Part shown: positions 11,415 to 23,927 of the stretch, piece by piece | Layout of the letters: each line of letters begins with the position of its first letter | Position numbering within the stretch: the first letter of the stretch is position 1 | Origin: Hyalella azteca | Taxonomy: Eukaryota > Arthropoda > Malacostraca > Amphipoda > Hyalellidae | Length of the DNA: 64,000 nt | Direction: 5' to 3' | Assembly: GCF_000764305.2 (NCBI RefSeq) | Contig: NW_025944333.1 | Location: forward strand, 124,001-188,000 | Notes under the pieces: model-generated | Databases searched by the model: none | What the model saw: the letters and a program-made list of their open reading frames with translations, nothing else | Told to the model about the DNA's origin: nothing | Made by a program: the position numbers and the translations under genes

Positions 11415-11562
11415 ATAGTGACATGCTTCATGCGCGTAGCCTTGATACTCCCGTTGGCAGGGCCAAAATGAGCCACGACGACTCACATCTGATCTAGAAT
11501 GACCATAAAGAGTGAATCACTATTTAGTCAAAGTCTCACTTATTTCTTCGAGTGAGGCGAGC
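11415..11562 (+). mobile_element. Family A MITE, 5' truncated
   Basis: CCCGTTGGCAGGGCCAAAAT, GTGAATCACTATTTAGTCAA and TTATTTCTTCGAGTGAG. Confidence 0.65.
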
Positions 11563-11814
11563 AATTCTCGAGCGGAACTCAGGGCTAAGTTTGCCCCAAT
11601 GATTGGGGCTCGGAGTAAGGATTTGTGGCTAGGACCTTGAGGATTTTTGGATAGATCCTTAAAGATTTTTGGATATATCCTTAGATCTTAGCTTGGCTCA
11701 ATTTTAGGGGTTGGCAGTAATCATCTCTGCCACTGCAGCTTCCTTTGACCCGCGCGAGAATTTTCATTTAATTTTTTTCCTCAGGTTCCCTTAGCGCGAG
11801 AATTTTCAGATTAT

Positions 11815-11925
11815 TCCCCCTCAGCGCATCTCTCAAGAATTTTACGAGACTCCCAAGAATTTTCTGAACACCCAAGAATTTTTTCAAGTGCTCAAGAATT
11901 TTTTGAAGACTTCATGAAGATAGTC
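11815..11925. repeat. Short repeat around CAAGAATTTT
   Basis: Five to six irregular copies of CTCAAGAATTTTTTGAA. Confidence 0.7.
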
Positions 11926-11939
11926 TCATCATAGGTGCT

Positions 11940-12195
11940 TCTCGAGCGCAACTCATCCACTCGAAATTCTGGAACCTATTTCATTAGCACTTCAATGCAA
12001 ATTTCCTGTAATTAATGTTGAAACTTGACACTCAAAATTCGGGAACCTATTTCATTAGCACTTCAGTACAAACTTCCTGAACTAAATGTTGAAACATGAA
12101 GAACTAAATGGTATGTTCTCTTGCAAATACAAATATTCTGAAATTAATGTTGAAACTTGAAGAACTAAATGGTATTTACTCTTGGAAGGGAACTT
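11940..12195. repeat. About 65-80-bp tandem repeat
   Basis: Two to three diverged copies with AACCTATTTCATTAGCACTT and AATGTTGAAACTTGA. Confidence 0.75.
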
Positions 12196-12800
12196 GAAAT
12201 GTTTGTGATATTTTTTTCGTGGCCGGTAGCATACAACAAGTTTAAGTTCAAGAAATAATCGTTATTAATGCTGTGTTAAAATATCACATTTTAATTAACA
12301 TAAGATTCCTCACATCGTTCAATAATTATTTATGAAATTTAAATTAATTATAAAATTTATGTTTAAGAATCTCTTGCTTAACATAATAGCAAGCGCATGC
12401 TAGTGCATGCTAAAACAATAAATGCGTACTTTCTGAATATTACTACCCAAGATTAACAATACGGGGTCTGACAGACCCAAGATGAACAATACGGGGTCTG
12501 ACAGACCCAAGATGCGAATTAAATAAGTCTACAGTCATGATAATTTAACTGAGTTTCATGAAATAAGTTGCCTTGCAAATAACATAACATAAGTTAACTA
12601 CCAACTTACTCAAAACTTTGAACTAACCCAAAATATTTTTTCAAGAAGAATAAGTTCTTGCTACAACGATTCAAAAGTTAGAAACTGAGAAGTTTTTGCA
12701 GAAAATATTATATTATTATATTATGACGGAAATATTCTATGATATTTATATACTTTGCAAGGAAATTGAACACTATTTTCATCGATAAGCCTACCCAGAC
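12196..12800. other. AT-rich, no gene seen
   Basis: Contains a short direct repeat AATACGGGGTCTGACAGACC at about 12460-12510; otherwise nothing. Confidence 0.5.
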
Positions 12801-12802
12801 CG

Positions 12803-13085
12803 AAATTTTTCTCCTTAAAAACAAATATTTACCTATCTGTAATATTTTTCTCTTTAATTAATAAATATTTGTCTATTCCAGATATTTTTCTCCTGAATAA
12901 TAAATATTTTACTATTTCTGCTATTTTTAGCTTCAATAATAAATATTTACCTATTAATGATAGTTTTTTCCTTAATAACAAATATGTATATATTACTGAA
13001 ATTTTTCTCGTCAATAATAAATATTCACCCATTACTGATATTTTTTCCTTCTTAATAACAAATATTTACCTATTACTGATGTTTC
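12803..13085. repeat. About 36-bp minisatellite
   Basis: About eight units with AATAACAAATATTTACCTAT + TACTGATATTTTTCTCC. Confidence 0.9.
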
Positions 13086-13341
13086 CCCGGATTTTTGCGG
13101 CAGCGGCAAATCATTAACACTGAAATATTGCCCGCACGATTTTCCTTAACCTCTTCCACGAAGCGTTCAATTTACGATAATAAATCTCAGCCCACGTTCA
13201 GTTTTCGAAGGCTCGCGTTTCGTCGATGCGTTCCATAATTTGCACAGCAAGAAAACCCCGTATATCTTCGAAGATAAATCCTCAAAGATTTATGGGAGAT
13301 TTATGGTCGGCCATCGATGCGCGCCTGAGACTTGCAGACGT

Positions 13342-13537
13342 GATGCTCTCACAAAAATGAGTGAGACTTTGTCTCAATTCGCGTCTCGTCCTAGTATGGG
13401 TCATTGTAACCCAGTTCGGCCTTGTTAGAGGGTGTATGTATTGTAAAAGTGCTACGTTCTCGTTATGCTCGCTCTGAGGGAAAGAAAGTCTGTCATGATT
13501 TGGACCACATGATCCCTTCATTGCTTTGAGTGCGGAG
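13342..13537 (-). mobile_element. Family A MITE, near full length
   Basis: CTCACAAAAATGAGTGAGAC at the left and CATTGCTTTGAGTG at the right; interior GGTCATTGTAACCCAGTTCG. Confidence 0.75.
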
Positions 13538-13675
13538 GTGAGAAGAGTGGTGCAGATTTAAAGCTGCGGAGCCCCCACAACTGCAGCAGATGTTGTGCCT
13601 GTTTTGGGGGGCGCCACACCCCCTTAGTACCGGGGGGAGGGGTTACGGTGATCGTAATGTTATCGGTGGTCGTGA

Positions 13676-14372
13676 ACTAGAAAGTGGGTAGTTTTTGTTC
13701 TTAAGTGGATAGTTTTTAAGTTGGTAGTTTTTAAATGGGTAGTTTTTAAGAGGGTAGTTTTTAAGTGGATAATTTTTAAGTGGGTAGTTTTTAAATGGGT
13801 AGTTTTTAAGAGGGTAGTTTTTAAGAGGGTAGTTTTTAAAGCGAGTAGTTTTTAAATGGGTAGTATTTAAAATGATGGTTTTAAGTTGGTAGTATTTAAG
13901 TGGGTAATTTTTAAGTGGGTAGTTTTTAAGTGGGTAATTTTTAAGCGGGTAGTTTTTAAGTGGGTAGTATTTAAAGTGATAGTTTTTAAGTTCGTAGTAT
14001 TTAAGTGGGTAATTTTTAAGTGGGTAGTTTTTAAGTGGGTAATTTTTAAGTGGGTAGTTTTAAGTGGGTAGTTTTTAAGTGGGCAGTTTTTAAGAGGTAG
14101 TTTTTAGGTGGGTAGTTTTTAGGTGGGTGGCTTTTAAGTGGGTAGTTTTTATGTGGGTAGTTTTTAAGTGGGTATTTTTAAGTTGGTAGTTTTTAAAAGG
14201 TAGTTTTTAAGTGGGCAATTTTTTAGGTGGGTAGTTTTTAAGAGGTAGTTTTTAAATGGGCAGTTTTTAAGTGGGAAGTTATTAAGAGGTAGTTTTTAGG
14301 TGGGTAGTTTTTAAGTGGGTATTCTTAATGTGAGGTTTATTATAGTATTTTAGTAGTATTTTAAGTAGGTAG
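13676..14372. repeat. 15-bp minisatellite GTGGGTAGTTTTTAA
   Basis: Roughly 45 units over 0.7 kb, with GTGG/AGAGG/ATGG variants mixed through the array. Confidence 0.95.
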
Positions 14373-15290
14373 GTTTGAGTTTAGCAGACATAAGGCCTTA
14401 TTTAAATGACGAAGTCATTCTTAGTTACTTTGTCCCTACATTAAGGTAAAGGTTATAGCGATGTAATGTAGCAATATGTTTTTCAGAATTCTGGTTTTAA
14501 AAATAATTTTCAAGTTTTTTAGTTGAATGATGAGTGCGTAATCATTGCAACTCATCAAAGTATCTAATATTGGTCTATTTCTTTGAAGATGAAGTCCTTG
14601 TAAGACCTTGGGCTTTAAAAAGGCCGAAGACCGACAAATACTTCAATAAATAATTTAATTTTCTCATTCGCCCATATCACGCAATATTTGCCCTCATAAA
14701 TATCACGCATTTACTTTGAAAATTTTTATATATGTGCACTAGTTGCTGGAGTCACTGGTTCATCATTTAATTAAATACATTTAGATACCTTTAATAATTT
14801 CAACCGAAACAGTCTAAGCTCACAATTTCCTTATATTATGCAGTGTATTGTTCCTAACGCAACTGTTTAGACTTAATTAGGCATTGAAGTGCTTGAAACT
14901 TGCCGGAGCAGCGCTAGCGTTGAATAAATTACCCTAAGTTTTCAGCTAACTGGGGGAAAAAGTGCAACCGCGCAACTGCCTTAATGATAACCCAGGAACT
15001 TGCCCTAAAAATGCAAAAGTTTTGCAGGAACTTCACATGATTTTATTAAGCTGAGCCTCTTGCAGAGGTCAGTTAGGAGCGGCGCCGCTAGCAGCGAGGG
15101 CGAAGAACGGTTTATTTTTTGCCCCGTTTCGTCTTAAATAGTTAATTGGTATTAATAATTGACGGAATTAAATAAATCGAATGTTTATAGAATCAAGGCT
15201 TTCCTGGTAGTCAATAATCATCTATTTCGCTTCTGCAATAGTTAAACTTTGAATAAAAAATTGTGCCTACAGCCATGCATCCAGTGCAGC
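14373..15290. other. Unique sequence, no gene seen
   Basis: AT-rich, with a GC-richer stretch near 15060-15110. No feature recognised. Confidence 0.5.
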
Positions 15291-15292
15291 AT

Positions 15293-15770
15293 TGTGCAGC
15301 GTGCAGCCTCGATGCAGCGTGCAGCCTAGATGCAGCGTGCAGCCTAGATGTAGCGTGCAGCCTCAATGTAGCGTGCAGCCTCGATGCAGCGTGCAGCCTC
15401 AATTTAGCGTGCAGCCTCGATGCAGCGTGCAGCCTCAATTTAGCGTGCAGCCTCGATGCAGCGTGCAGCCTAGATGCAGCGTGCAGCCTAGATGTAGCGT
15501 GCAGCATCGATGCAGCGTGCAGCCTCAATGTAGCGTGCAGCCTCAATGTAGCGTGCAGCCTCGATGCAGCGTGCAGCCTCAATTTAGCGTGCAGCCTCGA
15601 TGCAGCGTGCAGCCTCAATGTAGCGTGCAGCCTCAATGTAGCGTGCAGCATCGATGTAGCGTGCAGCATCGATGCAGCGTGCAGCCTCGATGCAGCGTGC
15701 AGCATCGATGCAGCGTGCAGCCTCGATGCAGCGTGCAGCCTCGATGCAGCGTGCAGCATCGATGCAGCAC
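15293..15770. repeat. 18-bp minisatellite CGTGCAGCCTCGATGCAG
   Basis: About 26 units. The 18-bp length keeps several frames open on both strands (for example repeating ACSLDA). Inverted pieces with CCATGCATCCA flank both ends. Confidence 0.95.
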
Positions 15771-16100
15771 CATGCATCCAATAAACTGTCATGCCAATGC
15801 TTATCAAAGGCTACTTCATACACCGAGATATCGGCTCGAGTGTTAAGTTGACCAACAAGGAAACTTTTTCCTTTGTACAGTTCCGAACAACACCGAGTGA
15901 ACTACAGACATCGGTAAAATATACCATAGAAAGTTACTGTAACCGATATAAATATTATACAATTGTTGCTGTTATTCGCCCCGAATATCAACCAGCTGTT
16001 ACTAATTTCGTCACAACAATCACGCAGCTGTTACTATAATTACGTTACGAAAATCACGCTAGCAGCCGTGAAGACAGCAGGGTTGGGGCACGGAGCCAGA
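15771..16100. other. Unique sequence, no gene seen
   Basis: No feature recognised. Confidence 0.5.
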
Positions 16101-16109
16101 ATAACGGCC

Positions 16110-16560
16110 TGCCCTAATTTCGACTTGCCAAGACGCGCCAGGCAAACAACAACCGTAAAATCGAGCTTCTTGGGCATTGGTTTTCTAGTAAATGTTGAAG
16201 AGGTCGGGGAGATGGCTTGAATGGCTGGGAAGTGGTTGAGAAAATGCCTGGAATGGTTAAGGAGATGGTTCGACTTGGCAAGACGCGCCACGCAAACAAC
16301 ATCAGTAAAATCGAGCTGCTCAGTTTTTGGTTTTCCGGTAAATGTTGGAGAGGTTGGAGAGATAGCATGAATGACTAAGAAGAGAAAATGGCTGGAATGA
16401 GAAAATGGCTGGAATGGTTAAGTAGATGCTTCGACTTGGCAAGACACGCCACGCAAACAACATCCGAAAAATCGAGCTTCTCGGGTATTGGTTTTCCAGT
16501 AAATGTTGAAGAGGTCGGGGAGATGATGGCTTGAATGGCTGAGGAGTGGTTGAGAAAATG
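16110..16560. repeat. About 160-bp tandem repeat, three copies
   Basis: TTCGACTTGCCAAGACGCGC recurs near 16118, 16268 and 16431, each followed by AAAATCGAGCTTCT and GGTTTTCCAGTAAATGTTG. Then a looser ATGGCTGGAATGGCTA repeat runs to about 16690. Confidence 0.9.
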
Positions 16561-16699
16561 GCTAAGCAGTGGTAGAGGAGATGGCTGGAATGGCTAAGAA
16601 GATGGCTAGAACGGCTAGGAGTGTTTGTGACAATTGCTAGAATGGCTGGAAAGTTTCGGAAGAAATGGCTAGACTGGCTTTAAGTGCCTGAGAAAAGGC

Positions 16700-17125
16700 A
16701 TTAAGAAATAGCTAAAGATGCCTACGTGAATAAAATTGGGCTGCATGCAGCGGCTTTTTTAAATGTCTTTGCATGCATTATGTACTGCATGAGGGTTTTC
16801 ATTGAGAATGGCTTCATAAGCTGCTCATAAGGATTGCTTCACAAACCTGCCGCATGGTTAGGATTAGGTCCTTTCATCGCTAAGATCAAACAGAATATAA
16901 AAGCTACGCAAGTCGTTTAGTTTTGAATGAAACTCCAAACGAATTTGAGATATGAATTCATAGCTTTCAGACGTGACCGAGTGGTTCATTAAAATATTGA
17001 AATACTTCAATTGGTGGCGCCATATTGAAGAGCATAAGTTTGAGAGTAGCTCTGGAGCGAAATATAATTTTATTAAGGGAACGCTGAGTGGCAAAAGCTG
17101 TCGTATGAGTCAAAAAGAGTGGCTG
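16700..17125. other. Unique sequence, no gene seen
   Basis: No feature recognised. Confidence 0.5.
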
Positions 17126-17129
17126 CTCA

Positions 17130-17585
17130 GAGTGACTGTGGAGTGTTCGGACTGAGTGATATGAGTGCTTGTACTGAGCGACTATGGACTATGGAGTGTC
17201 TGTTCAGAGTCACGCGAGTGGCTGTTCACTTAAGGTTATGAAAAGAGTAACTGCACGCTACGTTTGCAGAGTGGGAACACAGAGTGGCTATGCAAGGTGG
17301 CTATGTCGAGTGGCAATACAGAGTGGCATGCACAGTAGCATGCAGAGTGGCATTACAGAGTGACAACGCTTAGTGGCTACGCACAGTGGCGACTCACATT
17401 GGCTATGTAGAGTAACTATGCAGAGTGGCATGCAGAGTAGCAAGCAAAGTGGCACCACAGAATTGCTGCGCCGAGTGGCTACTCAGAGTGGTGACACAAA
17501 GTGAATACGTAGAGTGTCGACACAGAGTGCCGACACAGAGTGGCGAGAGTGGTGACCCAGAGTGGTGACCCAGAGTGTCATGTGA
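17130..17585. repeat. Short repeat around CAGAGTGGC
   Basis: About 30 irregular copies of GAGTGGC preceded by CA or TGCA. Confidence 0.85.
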
Positions 17586-17739
17586 AGCCGTGAAGTCATT
17601 CGAGATAACCGATGAAAGCTTGCAAGCTGAGAGCGTCTGCACGCAACGGTCGCGCCGCCGCCCATGACACTAGAATACAAATGAGGGAAGGGGCCGCCCG
17701 ATGTGTGTTACTTCTCTCTTCCTGCTGTACGGTTCTTTT

Positions 17740-17840
17740 CTTTGTCCTGTATTTAGTCCTTCTCTTTCTTTCTGTATATTCGCTCTCCTTCTTTCGCTCT
17801 CCTTCTTTTCTATTTAGTCCTTCTCTTTCTTTCTGTATGT
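17740..17840. repeat. Pyrimidine-rich CTTTCTTTCTGTAT tract
   Basis: The same vocabulary as the larger array at 18358-18780, separated from it by about 500 bases of unrelated sequence. Confidence 0.75.
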
Positions 17841-18357
17841 AATGAGTTAAATGCAAATTTCCACTACTTGCTGCGAGACCACACAGATTAAGTAGAACCG
17901 GCACTGATGTAGACGCTGAATATGGTTACAGCTGTCAGATACAATGCCGATCCCGTCTTGCGTAATGGTTCCTTTCTTATAGGATTTTGTCTCAGATGCC
18001 AGGGATCGTGTGCGTTACTCTCAGATCTCCATGCTCTAGCTCTCTCCTCGCATTTTGCTCTCCTCGCACTTCAGCTTCCTCCGCATTTAATTGTTAGTTC
18101 GTTTAATTCATATGCCGCACCTTTGTAAAATCTTAGTTGTGATTTGCTTAGTTTTAATATGCCATTTATTTTAATAAATTTAAGAAAGTTTGTTTGAGTT
18201 AACTATCCGCTCGGTCCAAGCTTTTGCTGATTAGGCCAATAGGGAAGTTGCATTTAATTTCCGGTCATTGGTGGACGTGACAATTAGACCATCCGAACTT
18301 CAGAGGTGACGCGTTTAATTGGCTATTTGAGGATTCAAGATTAGTTCGTCACACTGT

Positions 18358-18780
18358 ATATTCCCTTTCTTTCTTTCTGTATGGTTCTTTTCTTCCCCCT
18401 CTGTTTAGTCCTTCTCTTTCTTTCTGTATATTCCCTTTCTTTCTTTCTGTATGGTTATTTTCTTTCCCCTCTGTATAATAATTCTCTTTCTTTCTGTATA
18501 TTCCCTGTCTTTCTTTCTGTATGGTTCTTTTCTGTCCCTTCTGCGCAGTCCGTCTTTTTCTTTTTATATATTCCCTCTTTTCCTCTCTGCATCTCTTCTC
18601 TTACTTTCTGGATATTCCCCATCATTCCTTTTGCATATTCCCTCACTTTCCCTTTGTATTTTCGCTCTATTTTCCTCTCTGTATTTCCAGTATCCATTTT
18701 TGGATATTCCTTATCTTATCATTTGCATTTATGCTCTCATTTCTTCTCTGCATTTCCTTGCTTTCTTTTTCCGCTCGTTC
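18358..18780. repeat. Pyrimidine-rich minisatellite
   Basis: Units of CTTTCTTTCTGTATATTCCC and GGTTCTTTTC type, decaying toward the right into CATTCCCTCACTTTC variants. Confidence 0.9.
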
Positions 18781-18944
18781 TTGCTTTCTTTTCCCGCTCG
18801 TTCTCTGCATTTACCGCTCGTTCTTATACCTGATATTTTCATATACTATCTTCTTCCTATGCTATGTTTTCTATATATTACAATATTGTTCACGACATAT
18901 TGTTCCTTAGCAGCCAGATTGCATTATTCGTTCTCATTACCTGT

Positions 18945-20085
18945 CGTCCTCAACAACCACCGTTCTCATTAACTATTGTTCTCATAAACCGCCGTTATCA
19001 TCAACTGTCACCCTCAATAACTACCGTTCTCATTAACACTCTTCCTCATTAACTACCGTTCTCATTAACTGTCATTCCCATTGACCATTTTTCTCATTAA
19101 CTGTCGTTCTCATTGACCATTGTTCGCATTAAGTGTCAATCTCATTAAGTGTCGTTTTCAATAACTGTCGTTCTCATTAAATGGCGTTCTCATTGACTGT
19201 TGTTCTCATCAACTTTTGTTCTCATCAACTCTTGTTCTCATCGACCCTTGTTCTCATCAACTCTTGTTCTCATCAACTCTTGTTCTCATCAATTTTTGTT
19301 CTCATCAACTCTTGTTCGTCATCAACTCTTTTTCTCATCAACTCCAGTTCTCATAAACTCTTGTTCTCATTAACTCTTGTTCTCATTAACTCTTGTTCTC
19401 ATTAACTCTTGTTCTCATTAACTCTTGTTCTCATTAACTCTTGTTCTCATTAACTGTCTTTCTCATTAACTGTTGTTGTCATCAACTGTTGTTCTCATTA
19501 ACTGTTGTTTTCATCAACTCTTGTTCTCACCAACTGTTGTTCTCATTAACTCTTGTTCTCATCAACTGGTGTTCTCATCAATTGGTGTTCTCTTCAACGG
19601 TTGTTCTCATTAACTGTTGTTATCATCAACTGTTGTTCGTATTGATTATTGTTGTCATCAACTGTTGTTCTCGTTAACTGTTGATCTTATTGACTATTGT
19701 TCTCATTGACTGTTGATCTCATTAACTGTTGTTCTCATAGACTGATGTTCTCATTGACTGATTTTCTCATTAACTGTTTTCCTCATTAACTGTTTTCTCA
19801 TGAACTGTTGTTCTCATCAACTGTTGTTGTCATAAACCCTTATTCTCATCGACTGTAGTTCTCATTAACTGTTGTTCTTATTGACTATTGTTCTCATTGA
19901 CTGTTGATCTCATTAACTGTTTTTCTCACTGACTGTTGTTCTCATTGACTGATGTTCTCATTAACTGTTGTTCTCATCAACTGTTGTTCTTATTGACTAT
20001 TATTGTCATCAACTCTTATTCTAATCGACTGTTGTGCTCATTAACTGTTGTTCTCATTAACTGTTGTTTCATTAACTCCTTGCGT
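18945..20085. repeat. 15-bp minisatellite TGTTCTCATTAACTG, longest array
   Basis: About 1.1 kb and some 75 units. Subtypes are blocked: CTC-containing units dominate 19200-19440 and CTG units dominate 19440-20080. Confidence 0.95.
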
Positions 20086-20278
20086 CCCGGAATTCAATCT
20101 CCAGCCATCACATTATCATAACAAACTACCTTCCCCAGCGCTTGTCTGTTTACGCTCAATCTATATTCCACGTAATTATGTTTGCTTTCATTACTGTTTA
20201 ATAATTGTTAATTAACAATTTCGGTAAACTAAATCAATTAATATGTAAAAAAAGCAGCATCACAGCTTTGTTATAAAA

Positions 20279-20505
20279 TTAGCCCCATATAATTAGTCCT
20301 ATATGATTAGTCCTATATAATTAGCCCTATATAATTAGCGCTGTATAATTAGTCCTATTTAATTCGCTCTATATAATTAGCCCTATATTATTAACCCTAT
20401 GTAATTAGCCCTATATAATTAGCGCTATTTAATTATCCCTATATAATTAGCCCTATATAATTAATCCTATATAATTAGCCCTACATAATTAGCCATATAT
20501 ACCAT
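20279..20505. repeat. 14-bp minisatellite TTAGCCCTATATAA
   Basis: About 16 units with few substitutions. Confidence 0.95.
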
Positions 20506-20648
20506 TGGCCTAATTCTTCGCTTCTCCCTTCAAGTTAACGTCAGCCAATTCAGCGATGCACTCAAAAATGTCTTTGTGACGCTGTCAAAATAGTGACACA
20601 CTTCCCGCACGCAGCTCTGACACGCCCTTTCATCTGACAAAAACTGAG

Positions 20649-20940
20649 GCCATACTTTCAAAACTCGTCAAGTGAACGTAAGTACTTACGCTCTTTTAAG
20701 CGCATTTTCTCATTTATGGAGTAAAAGCCCTATTTTGCTCGCCATGTCTGTCTGTCTGTCTGTCTGTCCGTCCGTGGCCTCAAGTTTTCGTCGACGAGAA
20801 AATGTGCTCTCTGTCACTCATTGCAGTGAGTACTGAGTTTTTTTCTTGTCTATGATTGATGGATTTTGCTTGAAAGGCCATCAATGATTGGCTGAAGAAC
20901 TTACGATTTCTTAACTTTTTTGAAAGTATGGGCCCTGGTC
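20649..20940 (+). mobile_element. Family B MITE split by family C
   Basis: GCCATACTTTCAAAACTCGT at the left and AACTTTTTTGAAAGTATGGG + CCCTGG at the right. The C element separates TACTTACGCTC from CTTGTCTATGATTGATGG. Confidence 0.85.
20698..20850 (-). mobile_element. Family C element
   Basis: AAGCGCATTTTCTCATTTAT, CTGTCTGTCTGTCTGTCCGT, TTTTCGTCGACGAGAAAATG and CAGTGAGTACTGAG. Confidence 0.85.
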
Positions 20941-21104
20941 AGGATGACCCACGCAAGAACAGAAAGTACATCGCTATATGGACAATGTTTCGCTCATTTA
21001 TCTTATGGTGCAAAAGAAGGAAGGTAAAACTTAGGTTCTAGAGGAGTAGACCAGAATTTAGGCAATAGCTTCTTAAATGCGGGGACTCACCAACAGCCGC
21101 CACA

Positions 21105-21192
21105 CAGAAAAAACAGTGGGTCCTTGCCCATACAGCGAAAATGGCTCATGTTGTATTTCGCACAATATGAGCTATTCTCTGAGTGTCGCATC
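21105..21192 (+). mobile_element. Family A-like fragment
   Basis: ACACAGAAAAAACAGTGGGT and GAGCTATTCTCTGAGTGT resemble the A ends at only about 85 bases apart. Possibly an internally deleted copy. Confidence 0.5.
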
Positions 21193-21309
21193 AAATCGTC
21201 ATCAGATCATTACTTTAAGTACGCAATTTTTACTCTATCTTACCACGCCTCTATAACTTCATCATCAACAACCAAAGCCCATCACCACACTATCCCATTT
21301 TCATCATTC

Positions 21310-21382
21310 TATCATTATTATTATTAATATCATTATCATTATTATTTATTATTATTATTAACAATAATAATAATAATAACAA

Positions 21383-21413
<31 letters not shown>

Positions 21414-21425
21414 AATATTATTATC
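21310..21425. repeat. ATT/AAT microsatellite with reversed middle
   Basis: ATT repeats, then AAT repeats (about 21360-21385), then ATT repeats, which makes the tract self-complementary. Confidence 0.9.
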
Positions 21426-21689
21426 ACTGCACAAGCCATTATCGCCGCCATATACGAGCCGTCTATCATTACTCTCGCGAGATCATAAATGTCGCCATCA
21501 TCCAAACATCATCAGAAATATCATCTTTATTCTTCCGGAGCCTCGACGCGTTCTTGTCATGTCGAGATATAGGAAGAGGGTTTATTTTAGTGAAGGGATG
21601 TCGAGATATGAATCTAGGAGAAATTTTATCAAGAGAAGTGATAGATAAAAATTGCCATGATGAACTGCTTGACACGTGGGATTTCCTAC

Positions 21690-22540
21690 AGAATAATTCC
21701 CAAGTGTTTCTTACTGATAAATCCCACGTAATTTTTACTGATAAGTCAACGTGCTTCCTACAGATAAATTCACGTGTTTCCTACTGATAAATCTCACGTG
21801 TTTCCTACTTATAAATCTCACGGGTTTCCTACTGATAAATCCCACGTGTTTCCTACTGATAAATCCACGGGTTTCCTACTGATAAATCTCACGTGTTTCC
21901 TACTGATAAATCCCACGTGTTTCCTACTAATAAATCTCATGTGTTTCCTATTGATAAATCCCACGTGTTTCCTACTGAATAAATCCCACGTGTTTCCGGC
22001 TAAATAAATCCCACGTGTTTCCGACTGAATAAATCACACATGTTTCCTACTGAATAAATAACACATGTTTTCTACTGATAAATCCCACATGTTTCCTACT
22101 GATAAATCCCGCGTGTTTCCCACTGAATAAATCCCACGTGGTTCCTAGTGAGTAAATCCCTCATGTTTCCTACTGAGTAAATCCCACGTGCTTGCAACTG
22201 AATAAATCCCACGTGTTTCCTACTGATAAATTCCGCGTGTTTCCTACAGAATAAATCCCACGTGTTTCCTGCTGATGAATCCCGCGTGTTTCCTACTGAA
22301 TAAATCCCAAGTGTTTTCTACTGGTAAATCCCGCGTGTTTTCAACCGAATAAATCCCACGTGTTTCCTACCGAAAAATCCCACGTATTTCCTAATGTTAA
22401 ATTCCACGTGTTTCTTACTGAATAGATCCCACTTGTTTCCTACCGATAAATCCTGCGCGTTTCCTACTGAATAAATCCCGCGTATTTCCTACAGATAAAT
22501 CCCGCGTATTTCCTACAGAATAAATCCCACGTGAATAAAT
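21690..22540. repeat. 24-bp minisatellite containing CACGTG
   Basis: About 35 units of TTTCCTACTGATAAATCCCA + CGTG. At least a dozen keep the E-box palindrome CACGTG; others have CGCGTG or CATGTG. Confidence 0.95.
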
Positions 22541-23925
22541 ACCCCAATGCAAACTTGATTTACGATCACTGCAATTTGTTTAAACGCCCAACGCTCTTAT
22601 ATAGCCATTGAATAGGATTATATCTAACCCATAATTCATTAGGATCTCAGAGTTAAAATTATCATCGAATTTATATACATTTTTAGCATATATAAATTTA
22701 TTTTGTAAACTTTTTAAAATTTAATTTTTTTACAAAGCTTAATTATCATTCAGGATAACTAGGCTTTGCTTTGAAGTGCTTGCTTGACGTTATTAAGGCA
22801 GAGTTCATTGCAAACAAATTATCTAATCAGCAAATGCAAAAAAAATTATTAGCTCTGCACAACCACAATATTAACTGCCGAAAGCGACTCCTGAAAGCAA
22901 CTAATGCTGGAATTACCTAAAGCAATTACATGATTGCATTGAGAAACTCAGCGTCATATTTGATGAGCTTGCTGTGCGCCACAACATCCCGCAGACACTC
23001 TGCTAGTCTCACAGGCGGCTGAGCTTCCTGTGCATTGTTCCACAGACACTCCACTATTTCCATAATTGTTTCAGATCGATATTTCCAATTTGAGTTCCAA
23101 GGATCTGGTGAATAAATATTTTCTGTTTAATAGAAAGCTTATCATCAACTTTTTTAGAATTAAATGGGGTTACAATAATATAACAATGGTCTGTTTAGCA
23201 AGTGTTTGTGCGATAACGAAGAATAATATTAGACACTAATATCATTAAAGTTGCACCATCATCTATACATTATCGTACACGTAATTAAATACGTTCTACG
23301 CCATAATTTATTGGTTGATAATAGGATGTAGAACTGGACTTAATGCTGCAGTTCTAAGTAAAGCAAATCCTAAGTAATTACTATTATTGAAGTCTTTCGA
23401 AAAAACTTTGATTTTCTTGCTTTGGAACTGCAATAACCTTAGGTTATTTGTAATGCTCCCACGCAAGATGCCCTCATGCCAGTTGATACTAAAATCTTCT
23501 AGTAATTAGGGAGAGATCGTTACTCCCATAGCCTCAAATCTTTGCCAACCGGTATTATTATCGGTAACTGCAGGCTGAATTGATATTTTTATATAGTACA
23601 AAAGCACTATTTTCGAGATTGTGAAATGAGTGCTGATTCAATAAAACAACGTTGAATTCAATTTTTATTTTAGCGCTGAATTCAACACTTATTTTAAGTT
23701 AACTTTAATGTTTATTTAACGTTAAATTCAACGGTATCCTGGACTTTGGATTTGCATGCAAGTTACCCCGTTAATGAGGGCAAAGGCAATAAAGAATGCA
23801 CGGTTCAGTGTAATTTAAGGAGCTTCTTCCCACACGCGGATTTGGGTTCATTTCCGGCGCCCATGTGTGGGGAAATGAGCTTGGGCTTTGCGAGCGACTA
23901 AATAGGCTATGTGTGAGAAATGGTA
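22541..23925. other. AT-rich, no gene seen
   Basis: No repeat or coding signal recognised. Confidence 0.55.
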
Positions 23926-23927
23926 GC

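Larger units (their letters stand above)
20559..21018 (+). mobile_element. Family A MITE interrupted by B, itself interrupted by C
   Basis: A parts: ACTCAAAAATG to ACAAAAACTGAG (20559-20650) and GTCAGGATGACCCACGCAAG to the right end (20938-21018). B occupies about 20649-20940 and C about 20698-20850. Confidence 0.85.

Noticed and set aside
15211..15846. Long overlapping open frames of 170-200 residues
   Set aside because: They are readings of an 18-bp tandem repeat in several frames on both strands; there is no domain or splice evidence.
21690..22540. CRISPR-like regular repeats
   Set aside because: The repeats are contiguous with no unique spacers. This is a eukaryotic minisatellite, as are all other arrays here.
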